Source of the DNA: Bizionia sp.
GTDB lineage: Bacteria; Bacteroidota; Bacteroidia; Flavobacteriales; Flavobacteriaceae
NCBI GenBank assembly: GCA_020631395.1
Contig: JAHDHI010000013.1
Coordinates: 1 to 64,000 of the forward strand
DNA length: 64,000 bases
Reading direction: 5' to 3'
Shown: positions 28,430 to 37,683 of the stretch, in pieces
How the letters are laid out: the number at the start of each line of letters is the position of its first letter
How positions within the stretch are numbered: position 1 is the first letter of the stretch
Notes under the pieces: model-generated
What the model was told of the DNA's origin: nothing
Seen by the model: only the letters and a program-made list of their open reading frames with translations
The model's database searches: none
Translations under genes and position numbers: made by a program

Positions 28430-30094
28430 CTAATACGCCGAGTCATGTACATTTGCAATGGCTCTACCAGACGGTTCATTCATATTCTTGAATGCTTCAT
28501 CCCATTCCAAAGCAATCTTTGTGCTACATGCCACACTTGGTTCTTGTGGCACCGAAAGTGCTGCTGCATCACTTGGAAAGTGTTCTTCGAAAATTGAACG
28601 GTAGTAGAACTCCTCCTTGTTTTGTGGTGTTTGTATTGGAAACCTGTATTTGGCATTTTCCATTTGCTCATCGGTGACTTCCTTTTCCACCAATTCCTTG
28701 AGCGTATCTATCCAACCATAACCTACACCATCGCTAAACTGTTCCTTTTGTCTCCAAGCCACACTTTCTGGCAACATGTCCTCGAAAGCTTTACGCACCA
28801 CCCATTTTTCCATTCGCTCTCCATTTATCATCTTGTCTTGTGGGTTAATGCTCATGGCCACATCTATGAATTCCTTGTCTAAAAATGGCACACGACCTTC
28901 TATTCCCCAAGCTGCCAAACTCTTGTTCGCCCTCAAGCAATCGTACATATGCAGTTTATCCAACTTACGTACTGTTTCTTCATGGAATTCTCTTGCATTC
29001 GGAGCTTTATGAAAATACAAATAGCCTCCAAAGATTTCATCTGCACCTTCCCCGGACAATACCATTTTAATCCCCATGGACTTAATGACTCTTGCCATTA
29101 GATACATGGGTGTAGATGAACGAATGGTTGTTATGTCGTAAGTCTCGATGTTGTAAATCACATCGCGAATGGCATCAAGACCTTCTTGAATCGTGAATTT
29201 TATCTCATGATGTACCGTTCCGATGTAATCCGCAACTTTTTGAGCTGCAGCCAAATCCGGAGAACCTTCCAATCCCACGGAAAAGGAATGCAATTGAGGC
29301 CACCAAGCATCTGACTTGTCATCACTTTCTATTCTTTTTTGAGCATATTTCTTTGCAATGGCAGATGTCACCGAAGAGTCCAGACCACCAGACAACAATA
29401 CCCCATAAGGCACATCGCTCATTAATTGTCTATGCACGGCTGCTTCCAAAGCTTCCTTCACCTTGGCTATACTCGTTTCGTTGTCCTTTATCGCGTCATA
29501 ATCTGTCCACTCCCTCTTCCACCATTTTACATACTCACCGTCTTTGCTGGACATATAATGTCCTGGAGGAAACAATTCAATCTTGGTACATGTTCCTTCC
29601 AAAGCCTTCAACTCCGAAGCCACATAGAATGTTCCATTCTGATCCCATCCAATGTATAGGGGAATGATTCCCATATGATCGCGAGCAATGAAATATTCAT
29701 CTTTTTCCACATCATAGATGGCAAAACCGAAAATACCGTTCATCTCATCAATGAAACCCACTCCTTTTTCTTGATACAGTGCCAAGATGACTTCACAATC
29801 ACTTTCCGTTTGGAATTCATATTTTCCTTCAAATTGCTTACGTAAGTCCCTGTGATTGTAAATTTCACCATTTGCCGCCAAGACCAACCTTTTGTCCGGG
29901 CTCAACAATGGTTGTTTTCCAGAAGCTGGGTCTACAATGGCCAACCGTTCGTGCGCCAAGATTGCTTTGGCATCACTATAGATTCCAGACCAATCTGGAC
30001 CCCGATGCCTTATCTTTTTGGACATTTCCAAAACTTGAGGTCTTAAATCCTCGGATTTCTGTTTAAGATCGAAAGCACATACGATTCCACACAT
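28430..30094 (-). CDS. asnB: Asparagine synthase B, glutamine-hydrolysing
   Basis: 554 residues. Makes asparagine from aspartate, ATP and glutamine in the cytoplasm. The N-terminal glutaminase domain starts MCGIVCAF with Cys2 as nucleophile and shows RHRGPDWSGI and LAANGEIYNH. The synthetase domain has the PP-loop LLSGGLDSSV near residue 233, SVGLEGSPDL, GEGADEIFGGY and RVPFLDKEF. The length and the C-terminal extension (TKIALEWDEAF) fit the AsnB form found in E. coli and Bacteroidota. It is monocistronic, with its own terminator, and divergent from the T9SS protein at 30366. Confidence 0.97.
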   Translation of the reverse strand: MCGIVCAFDLKQKSEDLRPQVLEMSKKIRHRGPDWSGIYSDAKAILAHERLAIVDPASGKQPLLSPDKRLVLAANGEIYNHRDLRKQFEGKYEFQTESDCEVILALYQEKGVGFIDEMNGIFGFAIYDVEKDEYFIARDHMGIIPLYIGWDQNGTFYVASELKALEGTCTKIELFPPGHYMSSKDGEYVKWWKREWTDYDAIKDNETSIAKVKEALEAAVHRQLMSDVPYGVLLSGGLDSSVTSAIAKKYAQKRIESDDKSDAWWPQLHSFSVGLEGSPDLAAAQKVADYIGTVHHEIKFTIQEGLDAIRDVIYNIETYDITTIRSSTPMYLMARVIKSMGIKMVLSGEGADEIFGGYLYFHKAPNAREFHEETVRKLDKLHMYDCLRANKSLAAWGIEGRVPFLDKEFIDVAMSINPQDKMINGERMEKWVVRKAFEDMLPESVAWRQKEQFSDGVGYGWIDTLKELVEKEVTDEQMENAKYRFPIQTPQNKEEFYYRSIFEEHFPSDAAALSVPQEPSVACSTKIALEWDEAFKNMNEPSGRAIANVHDSAY

Positions 30095-30252
30095 AACTTA
30101 TATATTTTAGTTCTTTTCATTATTAATTACAAAGCAAATATTGATTTAATATTTCATTTTTAAAACATAAAGCACTAAACAACTTACATATTGATATTTC
30201 AAACACTTATTTACATATAATAATAAACTCATCCTCATAAAAAATAGAGTCT

Positions 30253-30260
30253 TAACTTTG
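30253..30260 (+). promoter_or_regulatory. -7 box (TAACTTTG) upstream of the Asp-box protein gene
   Basis: Exact TAnnTTTG on the plus strand, 105 bases before the ATG at 30366, in the asnB/30366 divergent region. No clear -33 TTG. Confidence 0.4.
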
Positions 30261-30365
30261 CATATTGAAAGTTTTCCCTCATTTATTATGAAATGTGTCA
30301 TAACAATCAAGTTGGCACCAACCCATTACTGACTAAATTCAGATTGTAGCATAAAAAAAGGACAG

Positions 30366-31634
30366 ATGAAATTTATAAAAGTATTATTGTTATTATTAAG
30401 CATCAACACCATTGCTCAGACTTGGCAGCATGCCCCCAACATCGTATCCAACACCAATGGTGTACGTTTTGACGATGTCTTCTTTTTGAATGACAATTTA
30501 GGCTGGGCGGCAAATGGTTATTTTGCTGCCGTATACAAAACTACTGACGGTGGCTTGACTTGGATCGAGCAATTGAACAATACCATACTGGGCAGCAACC
30601 ATTATTTTAGAAATATAGAATTCTTGGATGAAAACATTGGTTTTTTGGGTACGCTCAATGGTAAATTCTATAAAACGGTAGATGGAGGCGACAATTGGAC
30701 CGAAGTCAGCATTGTCCCAAATCCTCCTGCCATTTGTGGTATCGATGTGGTTGGAACGTCCACAATTTATGGTTGTGGTGCTTTCTTTGAACCTGCACAC
30801 ATCATAAAATCCACAGATGGCGGAACTACTTGGACATTTACTGATATGTCTGCTCATGCAAACGCATTGGTGGAGATAACATTTTTGGATGAATTGAATG
30901 GCTTTGCAGCTGGAAGAAACGATACTGGTGCCGTCGTTTTAAAGACATCAGATGGGGGGCTTACCTGGTCTACGATTTACAATGCGAACATTGCTGGAGA
31001 ATACATTTGGAAGCTTCAAATTCTGGAAGGCAATACGGATATCATGTTTGGAGCCTTGTATTCCATTGCCCCCAATCCTGGCAAGTTGATAAAATCCTTG
31101 GACGGCGGTCAAACTTGGATCACTTACGATGCTCCGGAAACAGACATTGAGGCAGTTGGTTTCGTTTCGGAAACCAAAGGATGGATGGGAGGTCAAAATA
31201 CTGGATTCTTTGAAACTGTCGATGGAGGAGCAACTTGGACCGACTTGGGCATAGGCAGCAACTTGAATCGCATCTTCATAATAAACAACTCGCTAGCCTA
31301 TGCTGCTGGCACGACAGTTTATAAATACACCTCAGAAACATTGAGCACGGACGATTATGAAGAAACACCTAGAAAAGATCTGAACGTACGACTAGCCCAA
31401 AACCCAGTTGGCAAGATACTGGAATTCACCATTGATTTCATTACTGATGACAACATTCTCGTTGAACTATACGATGCCAATGGAAGGTTAATTAGGCAAC
31501 TAACTCGGGATCTGATTAGGAACACATCCACAAAAACCTATCATTTTCCTGTTGAAAATTTGGCATCAGGAACTTACATCCTGAATTTTCACAGCAATAC
31601 GGGGAAAACATCAAAGAAATTTGTTAAGCTTTAG
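30366..31634 (+). CDS. T9SS-secreted Asp-box (YCF48/BNR-like) repeat protein
   Basis: 422 residues. A signal peptide (VLLLLLSINTIAQ) leads to a beta-propeller of about six Asp-box repeats, each with T(D/V)DGGxTW (YKTTDGGLTW, YKTVDGGDNW, IKSTDGGTTW, LKTSDGGLTW, IKSLDGGQTW, FETVDGGATW). The last ~80 residues form a type A T9SS sorting domain: NVRLAQNPVGKIL, ILVELYDANGRLI, YHFPVENLASGTYIL and a basic end KKFVKL. So it crosses the outer membrane by the T9SS. Function unknown; such propellers bind or remodel surface partners. Confidence 0.9.
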   Translation: MKFIKVLLLLLSINTIAQTWQHAPNIVSNTNGVRFDDVFFLNDNLGWAANGYFAAVYKTTDGGLTWIEQLNNTILGSNHYFRNIEFLDENIGFLGTLNGKFYKTVDGGDNWTEVSIVPNPPAICGIDVVGTSTIYGCGAFFEPAHIIKSTDGGTTWTFTDMSAHANALVEITFLDELNGFAAGRNDTGAVVLKTSDGGLTWSTIYNANIAGEYIWKLQILEGNTDIMFGALYSIAPNPGKLIKSLDGGQTWITYDAPETDIEAVGFVSETKGWMGGQNTGFFETVDGGATWTDLGIGSNLNRIFIINNSLAYAAGTTVYKYTSETLSTDDYEETPRKDLNVRLAQNPVGKILEFTIDFITDDNILVELYDANGRLIRQLTRDLIRNTSTKTYHFPVENLASGTYILNFHSNTGKTSKKFVKL

Positions 31635-31715
31635 TTAATTTTAGAATGCCTCTGTAATAGTGCGTCATTTTTACGACTTACTTAGCTAAATCTAATATAA
31701 CAACTTTATAGCATC

Positions 31716-32261
31716 ATGAAAAAATCAACTTTTTTTACGTCAATCACTTTTATTCTCTTGACATTTGTTAGTTTCAACGTCAATGCCCAAAAATTTTCAG
31801 ATTTAGACAAAAGTCCTATGGATGTTGCAGCATATCCAGCCAACTACAAGGAATCGAACAAATTGGTAAAGATAGCATACAGCAGACCTCAATTGAAAGG
31901 AAGGCCCCTCAGCGACTTGGCACCAAACGGAAAAGTTTGGAGAACTGGAGCAAACGAAGCTGCAGAAATCACATTGTACACAAACATGAAGTTAAATGGT
32001 AAAACCGTAAAGGCTGGTACTTATTCCTTGTTTACCATTCCAGGAGACAAAGAATGGACTGTGATCCTAAGCTCCGACATCAATGTTTGGGGTAGTTACT
32101 TCTATAATGAAAGTAACGATGTCGCTAGAATTTCGGTTCCAGCAACCAAAGGGAAAAAATCTTTGGAAGCTTTTTCCATCGCTTTTGAGAAATCTGACGA
32201 TGGCGTACACATGCATTTAGGTTGGGACACTTTGAGAGTAGCCGTTCCTTTTACAAAATAA
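31716..32261 (+). CDS. Secreted DUF2911 protein
   Basis: 181 residues with a signal peptide (FILLTFVSFNVNAQ). The rest matches DUF2911: VKIAYSRPQLKGRPL, the NGKVWRTGANEAAEITL signature, GTYSLFTIPGDKEWTVIL, then WGSYFYN and the C-terminal WDTLRVAVPF. This Bacteroidota family is periplasmic or secreted and has no confirmed function. It has its own terminator shared with the convergent queE. Confidence 0.9.
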   Translation: MKKSTFFTSITFILLTFVSFNVNAQKFSDLDKSPMDVAAYPANYKESNKLVKIAYSRPQLKGRPLSDLAPNGKVWRTGANEAAEITLYTNMKLNGKTVKAGTYSLFTIPGDKEWTVILSSDINVWGSYFYNESNDVARISVPATKGKKSLEAFSIAFEKSDDGVHMHLGWDTLRVAVPFTK

Positions 32262-32282
32262 GATCATTCAAAGACCAAAAAA

Positions 32283-32311
32283 GCTCCATTTTCAATCATT
32301 GAAAATGGAGC
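32283..32311. terminator. Strong bidirectional terminator between the DUF2911 gene and queE
   Basis: A 13-base perfect stem (32283-32295 / 32299-32311, GCTCCATTTTCAA and its complement) with a three-base loop, flanked by A6 on the left and T7 on the right, so it works for both convergent genes. Confidence 0.9.
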
Positions 32312-32352
32312 TTTTTTTATTTTATAGACTCAGCTCCTATGGAATATTCAAA

Positions 32353-32982
32353 TTATGGAATATTCAAATACTTGTGAGTTTGCAAGGATACTTTCCATTT
32401 TGGATTTGCCATTACATAATCTACTATTTCAGGAATCATCTTATCTCGTTTGCTCCATTCTGGTTGCATGTACAAGATACAATCAGGGTTTACCTTGGCT
32501 GCTTGTTCTTCCGCGAAGCGAAAATCGTCTTTATTGTAAATAATGGTCTTCAACTCGTTTGCTTTGTCGTAAACGCCTTGTGTTGGCAATTTCATCTTCT
32601 TGGGAGATAGACAAATCCAATCCCACTTTCCTGAAAGCTCATAGGCTCCAGAGGTTTCTATGTGCACTTGCATTCCTTTTGCCTTCAATTGTTGGGTCAA
32701 TTCCGTCATATCCCACATCAATGGTTCTCCTCCAGTAACGACGATGGTGTCGCTATATCTTGTAGCATTCTCCACTATCTTTTCCGTTTCGGTCGGTGGG
32801 TGCAAGGCAGCAATCCAGCTTTCCTTGACATCGCACCAATGGCATCCCACGTCGCATCCTCCTATTCTAACAAAATAGGCTGCAGTACCTTTATGATACC
32901 CTTCCCCTTGAATAGTGTAGAACTCCTCCATTAAAGGCAACATCTTACCTTTGTTTACTAAATCTTGAATTTCTTGCGTCAT
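32353..32982 (-). CDS. queE: 7-carboxy-7-deazaguanine synthase QueE
   Basis: 209 residues from ATG 32982; a TTG at 32991 is unlikely, and an internal ATG at 32943 (MLPLMEEFYTIQGEG) is a real alternative because the promoter box lies only 6 bases before 32982. A radical-SAM enzyme that contracts 6-carboxytetrahydropterin to 7-carboxy-7-deazaguanine for queuosine; the upstream pathway enzyme FolE is also in this window. The iron-sulfur site is the GCDVGCHWCDV Cys-x3-Cys-x2-Cys; TGGEPLMW is the SAM motif; ETSGAY and QTHKYLNIP close the family pattern. Confidence 0.93.
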   Translation of the reverse strand: MTQEIQDLVNKGKMLPLMEEFYTIQGEGYHKGTAAYFVRIGGCDVGCHWCDVKESWIAALHPPTETEKIVENATRYSDTIVVTGGEPLMWDMTELTQQLKAKGMQVHIETSGAYELSGKWDWICLSPKKMKLPTQGVYDKANELKTIIYNKDDFRFAEEQAAKVNPDCILYMQPEWSKRDKMIPEIVDYVMANPKWKVSLQTHKYLNIP

Positions 32983-32988
32983 AGCCTG

Positions 32989-32996
32989 CAAAGATA
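32989..32996 (-). promoter_or_regulatory. -7 box (TATCTTTG) at the queE start
   Basis: Exact TAnnTTTG on the minus strand, ending 6 bases before ATG 32982. It implies either a leaderless queE mRNA or use of the internal ATG 32943. No -33 TTG was found. Confidence 0.45.
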
Positions 32997-33111
32997 GCTA
33001 TAAAGTTTGAAGTGAGATGTTTGATGCCATAAGTTTTTAAGTTCTAAAAGTCCATGGAAATATCCGTCCTTTCTCTCAAAAGATTATTATTTTTACAGCA
33101 AATACGACATT

Positions 33112-34650
33112 ATGAGTAAACAAGACGAATTCTTTAAGCACATAACCGAAGGCAATATCACCAAAGGAGACTTCATTACTTTAGGCTCTGCAATACTTGA
33201 TGAGGAAACTGTAACCGATGCATACGTAAAAGTCCCATTGAAGACGATGAATCGCCACGGATTGATTGCTGGAGCAACTGGAACCGGAAAGACGAAAACA
33301 TTGCAAGTTTTGGCTGAAAACCTAAGCGACAAAGGCATTCCTGTTTTACTCATGGACATAAAAGGTGATTTAAGCGGATTGGCTCAACCTAGCCCTGGAC
33401 ATCCTAAGATCGATGAACGCCATGCCAAGATAGGATTGCCTTTCGAAGCCAAGGGCTTCCCTGTGGAAGTCATGTCCTTGTCGGAACAAGAAGGTGTTAG
33501 ACTTCGTGCCACGGTTAGTGAATTCGGCCCCGTCCTACTTTCTCGCATCTTGGATTTAACCGAAACACAATCTGGAATCGTTGCTGTAATCTTCAAATAT
33601 TGTGATGACAACAAGTTGCCACTATTGGATTTAAAAGATTTCAAAAAAATATTGCAATACGCAACCCAAGAAGGCAAGAAGGAATTTGTAGCAGAATATG
33701 GTCGAATATCGACTGCTTCCACTGGAGCCATCCTTCGCAAGGTAGTGGAGATAGAACAACAAGGTGGTGATTTGTTCTTTGGAGAAAAAAGTTTCGATGT
33801 CGAGGATTTGGTTCGTACGACCAGAGATGGAAGAGGTTACATCAATATCATTCGCCTAACGGACATTCAAGACAAACCTAAACTGTTCTCGACATTCATG
33901 TTGAGCCTATTGGCAGAAATCTACGAGACATTTCCAGAGCAAGGGGATTCTGGTCAACCGGAATTGATCATGTTCATAGACGAAGCTCATCTAATCTTCA
34001 ACGAAGCTTCCAAAGCCTTGTTGAATCAAATTGAAAGCATTGTAAAATTAATTCGAAGCAAAGGCATAGGTTTGTATTTCGTAACTCAAAACCCAACCGA
34101 TGTTCCAGAAGCCATCTTAAGTCAGTTGGGATTGAAAATACAACATGCATTGAGAGCATTCACTGCCAAAGATAGGAAGGCCATAAAACTAACCGCTCAA
34201 AACTATCCAGATACGGAGTATTATGATACTGCAGAGGTATTGACCTCCTTGGGCATTGGGGAAGCCTTGGTTTCCGCCTTGGATGAAAAGGGAAGACCAA
34301 CTCCACTGGCCGCAACCATGCTTCGTGCTCCCATGAGTAGGATGGATATTTTAACAGACACTGAATTGCAAGCTCTTTTTGACGATTCCAAACTAGTATT
34401 GAAATACAACGATGTCGTAGAGAGAGAGAGTGCTTACGAAATACTGAACGAAAAGATAAAAAAGGCTGAAGCTTTGAAAGTAAAAGAAGAAGCTCGTCTG
34501 AAAAAGGAAAAAGAAGACGAAAAGAAAGCAAAAAGCCGCTCTACCTCCACCAGACGACGGAGTACAGCCCAAAACCCCATTGTAAAGGTATTGACAAGTG
34601 CTACTTTTATAAGGGCCGTATTTGGAATACTCAAGAAGGTGATGAAATAA
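33112..34650 (+). CDS. HerA-like ATPase of the DUF853 (YjgR) family
   Basis: 512 residues. Walker A is GATGTGKTKT near residue 55; Walker B is LIMFIDEAH near residue 285. Around them are the DUF853 signatures LLMDIKGDLSGLAQP, GRGYINIIRLTD, LYFVTQNPTDVPE and ALRAFTAKDRKAIK. The C-terminus (about 440-495) is a charged, Lys/Glu-rich coiled coil and basic tail (KAKSRSTSTRRRST). DUF853 proteins are hexameric P-loop ATPases related to the HerA/FtsK translocases; the biological role is not settled. It appears monocistronic. Confidence 0.9.
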   Translation: MSKQDEFFKHITEGNITKGDFITLGSAILDEETVTDAYVKVPLKTMNRHGLIAGATGTGKTKTLQVLAENLSDKGIPVLLMDIKGDLSGLAQPSPGHPKIDERHAKIGLPFEAKGFPVEVMSLSEQEGVRLRATVSEFGPVLLSRILDLTETQSGIVAVIFKYCDDNKLPLLDLKDFKKILQYATQEGKKEFVAEYGRISTASTGAILRKVVEIEQQGGDLFFGEKSFDVEDLVRTTRDGRGYINIIRLTDIQDKPKLFSTFMLSLLAEIYETFPEQGDSGQPELIMFIDEAHLIFNEASKALLNQIESIVKLIRSKGIGLYFVTQNPTDVPEAILSQLGLKIQHALRAFTAKDRKAIKLTAQNYPDTEYYDTAEVLTSLGIGEALVSALDEKGRPTPLAATMLRAPMSRMDILTDTELQALFDDSKLVLKYNDVVERESAYEILNEKIKKAEALKVKEEARLKKEKEDEKKAKSRSTSTRRRSTAQNPIVKVLTSATFIRAVFGILKKVMK

Positions 34651-34732
34651 CATTGAATCCACATTCACTATCTTATTGAAAACTCAATCAAAAACAATCG
34701 ACAATCAACACACCCTATAAATAAAATAATAA

Positions 34733-35284
34733 ATGAAAAAACTATTTTTTGCCGCAATACTAACCTCCATCTTCTTTACTTCTTGCGAAAAGGAGGTAAA
34801 CCCTTTCATTGTTTCAAAGCACAACATTGGCATCCTTACAGATTCCACCCAAGTAAAGGCATTGGACATTGTTTATGCCAAGGATTCCATCGTGAAGAAA
34901 ATTGCAGGCGATGAATTTGCCGGTAACGTCAATGGCATTGAGGTCTTTGAAAAAGGAGGTAAAAAGCTATTGGAGCTATCTCCTAGTCAAGCTTTGGATT
35001 CCACAGCTACAATTACCAGCGTAAAAATATTTGATGCTCGTTTCAAGACAGAAAAAGGAATTAACGTAAATAGTACATTTGGAGATCTAAAAGCCAATCA
35101 CAAAATATCGAGCATTCAAAATACATTGAGAAACGTAGTTGTCTTCGTCAATGAGAACAATACCTTCTTTACCATAGACAAAAAAGAATTGCCTGCAGAA
35201 CTTCGTTTTGACACTTCAAAGAAAATTGAAGCCATTCAAATCCCTGATTCTGCCAAGATCAAGTACTTCATGGTAGGGTGGTAA
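34733..35284 (+). CDS. Small lipoprotein of unknown function
   Basis: 183 residues with a lipoprotein signal (AAILTSIFFTSC, Cys at residue 18). The mature part is acidic-basic balanced with repeated strand-like segments (VKALDIVYAKDSIVKK, GIEVFEKGGKKLLEL, VVVFVNENNTFFTI). I recognise no domain, but the layout is like lipoproteins widespread in flavobacteria. It lies 82 bases after the DUF853 gene on the same strand. Confidence 0.75.
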   Translation: MKKLFFAAILTSIFFTSCEKEVNPFIVSKHNIGILTDSTQVKALDIVYAKDSIVKKIAGDEFAGNVNGIEVFEKGGKKLLELSPSQALDSTATITSVKIFDARFKTEKGINVNSTFGDLKANHKISSIQNTLRNVVVFVNENNTFFTIDKKELPAELRFDTSKKIEAIQIPDSAKIKYFMVGW

Positions 35285-35344
35285 TCTTTGACCTCATGAA
35301 GCAAGTTCAAAATACAATTTGGCAATTTGATAAAAAAAGACCAA

Positions 35345-35683
35345 ATGGAGGATAAAATAATATTAAACGACATAGTAAGGTGGTGGGAGAAAAAAAGATT
35401 TTGGTATAATATTGTTGTTGGAATAATTGGCTTTTTTTTTATATTCAATATTACTGGAGCACCTAATTTGTATGAAATATTAGCTATTTTAATTTGGGGA
35501 TTAGGAGCTAATATTTTTTACTCTGTTGGAATTCTTCTTGAAGTTTTTGATCAATACTACTTGAAAGGGAAACTAAAGTTGCGCTCATTTAGAATGGCAT
35601 TTTTTATTTTTGGTCTTCTAGTATCTTGTTGTGTAACCATAATCAACATCCTTTTATCCTATAATCGATTAATAATTGGCTAA
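35345..35683 (+). CDS. Small integral membrane protein of unknown function
   Basis: 112 residues from ATG 35345 (a TTG six codons upstream is ignored). Three hydrophobic segments are visible: about 19-36 (NIVVGIIGFFFIFNI), 43-66 (ILAILIWGLGANIFYSVGIL) and 84-104 (FFIFGLLVSCCVTIINILL), with a short basic loop before the third. No family recognised. It ends 6 bases before the cupin gene, so the two are likely co-transcribed. Confidence 0.7.
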   Translation: MEDKIILNDIVRWWEKKRFWYNIVVGIIGFFFIFNITGAPNLYEILAILIWGLGANIFYSVGILLEVFDQYYLKGKLKLRSFRMAFFIFGLLVSCCVTIINILLSYNRLIIG

Positions 35684-35689
35684 TACATT

Positions 35690-36055
35690 ATGTCTAAAAA
35701 ATATAAAATACAAAACGCTCCATTCGTTGTCCCAACAACAGATGGAAAAATCATAGAGGAACATTTTGGTTTGGCCACCGATGGCAATTCGCAAATAAGC
35801 ATCGCACACATGATTGCTCCTGCAGGCTGGAAAGAACCTTTCCAGAAACCTGAATTTGACGAGTATACGTATATAATAAAAGGAAAGAAACAATTTATCA
35901 TAGAAGATGAAATCATCATCTTGGAAGCTGGGCAATCCATAAAAATAGACAAAAATACCAGGGTACAATATTCCAATCCTTTTACCATTGCTTGCGAATA
36001 CATTGCCATATGCACGCCAGCCTTTTCAATGGATCTTGTAAATAGAGAAGATTAA
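35690..36055 (+). CDS. Cupin-domain protein
   Basis: 121 residues, a single cupin barrel. The fold is suggested by AHMIAPAGWKEPFQKPEFDEYTYIIKGKKQF (a sparse first cupin motif with Glu) and the second motif IILEAGQSIKIDKNT. Metal-ligand histidines of the first motif are mostly absent (one His, in IAHMIAP), so it may not be a metal enzyme. It is similar to EutQ-like or sugar-isomerase-like small cupins. Its TAA is directly followed by the ATG of the hydrolase gene, indicating tight coupling. Confidence 0.75.
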   Translation: MSKKYKIQNAPFVVPTTDGKIIEEHFGLATDGNSQISIAHMIAPAGWKEPFQKPEFDEYTYIIKGKKQFIIEDEIIILEAGQSIKIDKNTRVQYSNPFTIACEYIAICTPAFSMDLVNRED

Positions 36056-36883
36056 ATGTCGAATGCAATCATAAAAATAATAGGAAGTTCCTTCAACGCA
36101 TTGAGTTATGTCGCACCTCGATATACCTCGGGGAAAGCTTTGGATTTATTTGCGACACCAAGAAAAGGCCGCATAAAACCCAAGCAAGCACCTTTTTTGA
36201 ATACGGCCAAGCAACAAAACCTAAAGTATGAGGATACGACCATTGCCACTTATCATTGGAAAGGAAATGGAAGCACTATTTTGTTGGCCCATGGCTGGGA
36301 AAGCAACACCCATCGCTGGAAAGGTCTCATTGGTAAACTCAAAGAGTCCGGTTACGACATCGTGTCTCTGGATGCACCTGCACATGGGGCTTCAAGCGGT
36401 ACACAATTCAATGCCGTGTTGTATTCGGAATGCATCAATGTCGTTGTCAACCACTTCAATCCGGAAACAATCATTGGTCACTCGGTTGGAGGAATGGCTA
36501 CAGGATTCTTTCAATACAAGTATCAGAACAAACTGGTAAACAAATTAATCCTTCTCGGTGCCCCTGCTCTTTTTACGGATGTATTCAAACGCTACATAGA
36601 TATGATGGGATACAACAAACGCATCGAAAAGGGACTTAACAAACTGATAGAAAAAAACTTCCACAAGCAAGCTTCATACTTCTCCTTGTCCGATTTTGCA
36701 AAAACCATAGATACGAAAACATTGGTCGTGCATGATACAGAAGACAAGATCATTCCGTACAACGATGCTGAACTCATTGCCAAGAACCACAACAATGCAG
36801 AATTTGTTACCACTTCTGGTTTTGGGCATGGATTGAGAAGTGATGTCGTTTATAAGCACATTCTTGATTTCATAAGCAGTTAA
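36056..36883 (+). CDS. Alpha/beta hydrolase
   Basis: 275 residues. The alpha/beta-hydrolase core is clear: LLAHGWESNTHRW (oxyanion loop), VSLDAPAHGAS, the nucleophile elbow GHSVGGMATG, VVHDTEDKIIPY (Asp) and SGFGHGLRSD (His). No signal peptide, so cytoplasmic. It lies directly after a cupin gene with no gap. Substrate unknown; esterase or thioesterase-like activity is the default expectation. Confidence 0.85.
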   Translation: MSNAIIKIIGSSFNALSYVAPRYTSGKALDLFATPRKGRIKPKQAPFLNTAKQQNLKYEDTTIATYHWKGNGSTILLAHGWESNTHRWKGLIGKLKESGYDIVSLDAPAHGASSGTQFNAVLYSECINVVVNHFNPETIIGHSVGGMATGFFQYKYQNKLVNKLILLGAPALFTDVFKRYIDMMGYNKRIEKGLNKLIEKNFHKQASYFSLSDFAKTIDTKTLVVHDTEDKIIPYNDAELIAKNHNNAEFVTTSGFGHGLRSDVVYKHILDFISS

Positions 36884-36896
36884 AAGCGTAACTTTG
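36864..36896 (+). promoter_or_regulatory. Promoter of rluF, start codon 4 bases after the -7 box
   Basis: TTG (36864-36866), 22 bases, TAACTTTG (36889-36896), CATC, then ATG at 36901. The -33 part lies inside the upstream hydrolase gene. The arrangement predicts a leaderless mRNA. Confidence 0.6.
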
Positions 36897-36900
36897 CATC

Positions 36901-37683
36901 ATGGAAGAAAAATTAACCAGACTTAACAAATACCTTAGCGAAACAGGCTATTGCTCTCGAAGGGAAGCTGATAGATTGATAGATGCCGGTCGCGTGACAA
37001 TAAATGGCATGGTCCCAGAAATGGGAACTAAGGTAAAAGAGAACGATGTAGTCGAAGTCGATGGCAAATCCATTGCCGAAAGAAAGTCGGATTTCGTATA
37101 TCTAGCCTTCAACAAACCTGTTGGGATTGTTTGCACCACAGATACTCGTGTAGAAAAGAACAACATCATCGACTTTTTAAAATACCCCAAACGCATATTT
37201 CCCATAGGTCGATTGGACAAGCCCAGTGAAGGTCTTATCTTCCTAACCGACGATGGAGACATCGTAAACAAGATATTGAGAGCTAGCAACAATCATGAAA
37301 AGGAGTATGTAGTTACGGTTGACAAGCCTATTTCGCAGACTTTCATAAAACGCATGGCTGGAGGCATCCATCTGGCAGATTTAGATAAAACGACAAATCC
37401 CTGCTTTGTGGAAAAGATAGATTCATTGACCTTTAGAATCATTCTAACTCAAGGTCTCAATCGCCAAATTCGAAGAATGTGCGAATACTTGACCTATGAG
37501 GTGACTTCATTGAAACGCATACGCATCATGAATGTCGAATTGAATGTCCCCGTTGGCGAATATAGAGAGTTCACTGCTGAAGAATTGAAAACACTCAACT
37601 CTCTTTTGGAAGATTCCGACAAAAATCACAAAGAAAAGTCCGCTGCCAAAAAAATTCATAGCGTAAGTAGACGAAAAAGATAA
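36901..37683 (+). CDS. rluF: 23S rRNA pseudouridine synthase, RluF type
   Basis: 260 residues. An N-terminal S4 RNA-binding domain (residues 1-60, LNKYLSETGYCSRREADRLIDAGRVTING) precedes an RsuA/RluB/E/F catalytic domain with the signature PIGRLDKPSEGLIFLTDDG (catalytic Asp), LNRQIRRMCEYL and a basic C-terminus (SRRKR). The close match to the E. coli RluF pattern (GLIFLT.DGD.VNKIL) suggests it modifies U2604 of 23S rRNA, perhaps also a tRNA. Its stop overlaps the start of the next gene (TAATG). Confidence 0.88.
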   Translation: MEEKLTRLNKYLSETGYCSRREADRLIDAGRVTINGMVPEMGTKVKENDVVEVDGKSIAERKSDFVYLAFNKPVGIVCTTDTRVEKNNIIDFLKYPKRIFPIGRLDKPSEGLIFLTDDGDIVNKILRASNNHEKEYVVTVDKPISQTFIKRMAGGIHLADLDKTTNPCFVEKIDSLTFRIILTQGLNRQIRRMCEYLTYEVTSLKRIRIMNVELNVPVGEYREFTAEELKTLNSLLEDSDKNHKEKSAAKKIHSVSRRKR